A model generated the notes under the pieces. It worked only from the letters and a program-made list of their open reading frames with translations, was not told where the DNA came from and ran no database searches. The position numbers and the translations under genes are program-made. From Bdellovibrionales bacterium (lineage in GTDB: Bacteria; Bdellovibrionota; Bdellovibrionia; Bdellovibrionales; JAMPXM01), in contig JADJOF010000002.1 in the NCBI GenBank assembly GCA_016713885.1, positions 186,001 to 250,000 on the forward strand: DNA of 64,000 bases, given 5' to 3'. This document shows positions 63,290 to 64,000 of the stretch, in pieces (the stretch's first letter is position 1; each line of letters opens with the position of its first letter).

Positions 63290-64000
63290 ATGCTGTTTGG
63301 CGGAAAAAAAATTCTCGCACTGGATATCGGGACAAGCAGCATCAAGCTGGCTGAGCTGGATTCTTCTCGCAAGGGATGGGTTCTGAAAAAGTTCGGCGTT
63401 GTGTCGGTAAGCCCAGGTTGGATTCGCGACGGTGAAATCGTCGATCCCACGAACGTTTCGCAAGCGATTGTCACTCTCGTTCAATCGGCTCGGTCCAAGC
63501 GTAAAAATGTCGCGTCTGCTCTTTTTGGTAACGGCGTCATTGTGAAGCGAATTTCGATGGCGCCCATTGAAGAGAATCTCATTTCAGAGGCTGTGAAGTG
63601 GGAAGCTGAGCAGTATATTCCTTTCGACATCAATGAGGCGTCAATTGATCACCATGTGCTGCGGGGGCATACGCGAAGCGTCGGTGAGAATCTCGATATT
63701 CTCCTGATTGGCGCGAAGCAAGAGTATGTCTATCGGTTTATTGAGACGATCGAGTCAGCGGGTTTGAAGTGTGCCATCGTTGATGTTTCAGGCTTTGCAC
63801 TCGCAAATTGCTTTGAGGCCAACTACGGCCAGCTTGAAGGTGTGACCGCGCTTCTCAATATCGGAGCGGGTGTCACCAACCTCGTAATTGTTGAAAAGGG
63901 CGATGTCATTTTCAGTCGCGACTCGACCGTAGGCGGTAACACTTATACGAATGAGCTTCATAAGGGGATGGGTGTTTCAATTCAAGAGGCGGAGTCGCTT
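63290..64000 (+). CDS. pilM: Type IV pilus assembly protein PilM (3' end outside window)
   Basis: The frame is open from ATG 63290 to the window edge (237 codons). FtsA/actin-like fold: ILALDIGTSSIKLAELD (phosphate 1), RISMAPIEENLISEAVKWEA and AEQYIPFDINEA typical of PilM, NIGAGVTNLVIVEKGDV (phosphate 2), then SRDSTVGGNTYTNEL. Cytoplasmic ring component that binds the PilN N-terminus and helps build the type IV pilus machine. pilNOPQ probably follow. Confidence 0.95.
   Translation, partial: MLFGGKKILALDIGTSSIKLAELDSSRKGWVLKKFGVVSVSPGWIRDGEIVDPTNVSQAIVTLVQSARSKRKNVASALFGNGVIVKRISMAPIEENLISEAVKWEAEQYIPFDINEASIDHHVLRGHTRSVGENLDILLIGAKQEYVYRFIETIESAGLKCAIVDVSGFALANCFEANYGQLEGVTALLNIGAGVTNLVIVEKGDVIFSRDSTVGGNTYTNELHKGMGVSIQEAESL

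Noticed and set aside
1..64000. Mobile elements, prophage, CRISPR, toxin-antitoxin or defence islands, tRNA or rRNA genes
   Set aside because: Looked for on both strands by eye; no transposase, integrase, repeat array, cas gene or cloverleaf-like sequence was recognised.

Overview
The window looks like part of a Bdellovibrio-type predatory bacterium (Bdellovibrionota). GC content is moderate and genes are tightly packed, with many ATGA/GTGA stop-start overlaps. Gene content fits the group: an FHA-GGDEF diguanylate cyclase beside an ECF sigma factor, an Agl-Glt-type gliding cluster, single-domain PilZ proteins, an orphan CpaF ATPase, FHA-containing sigma-54 activators, and PilD/PilM. From memory only, B. 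bacteriovorus HD100 also has dgcB next to an ECF sigma gene, with gliding genes and then the pil locus downstream. No tRNA, rRNA, CRISPR array, transposase or prophage was seen; this is core-genome sequence.

Layout. 1-5.6 kb: metallophosphoesterase (cut by the window edge), pgi, a DgcB-like cyclase, and an ECF sigma factor with a membrane anti-sigma candidate and a periplasmic protein. 5.6-8.3 kb (minus): a predicted zinc aminopeptidase lipoprotein, an outer-membrane barrel and a TonB-like protein. 8.5-13.5 kb: PilZ, LiaF-like and multi-pass membrane proteins, a PIN-PhoH ATPase, an FKBP/SlyD isomerase and a small secreted protein. 13.7-19 kb: a three-gene operon ending in cpaF whose first Shine-Dalgarno (SD) sequence is locked in a hairpin, then eno, ftsB and a small helix-turn-helix (HTH) regulator. 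19-25 kb: polA, a lipoprotein, a FliL-domain protein and an FHA sigma-54 activator. 25-29.5 kb: engB, kdsB, pyrG, kdsD. 29.6-41.6 kb: gliding/envelope-motor cluster (two outer-membrane barrels, three TPR proteins, a small periplasmic protein, FHA-TonB GltG, AglR/AglQ/AglS-type motor). 42.4-49.3 kb: LptC/LptA-like protein, lptB, rpoN, rny, hpf, metK. 49.6-53.7 kb: lepA and three tandem signal peptidases. 53.8-59.7 kb: pyrB, carA, an unknown gene, carB. 59.7-64 kb: a PhnD-like protein with an ABC-2 transporter, then pilD and the start of pilM.

The genes converge on envelope biogenesis (KDO synthesis, Lpt export, signal peptidases, outer-membrane barrels), surface motility (Glt/Agl motor, type IV pilus) and c-di-GMP/phosphopeptide signalling (GGDEF, PilZ, FHA). 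The gliding cluster sits inside the otherwise familiar kdsD...lptC-lptB-rpoN-hpf order.

At least eleven genes, including pgi, polA, phoH, kdsD and rpoN, carry frameshifts or stops while the rest of the reading frame stays conserved. Several fall at short homopolymers. This pattern suggests residual sequencing or assembly indels more than pseudogenes, so these genes are annotated as single loci spanning the break.
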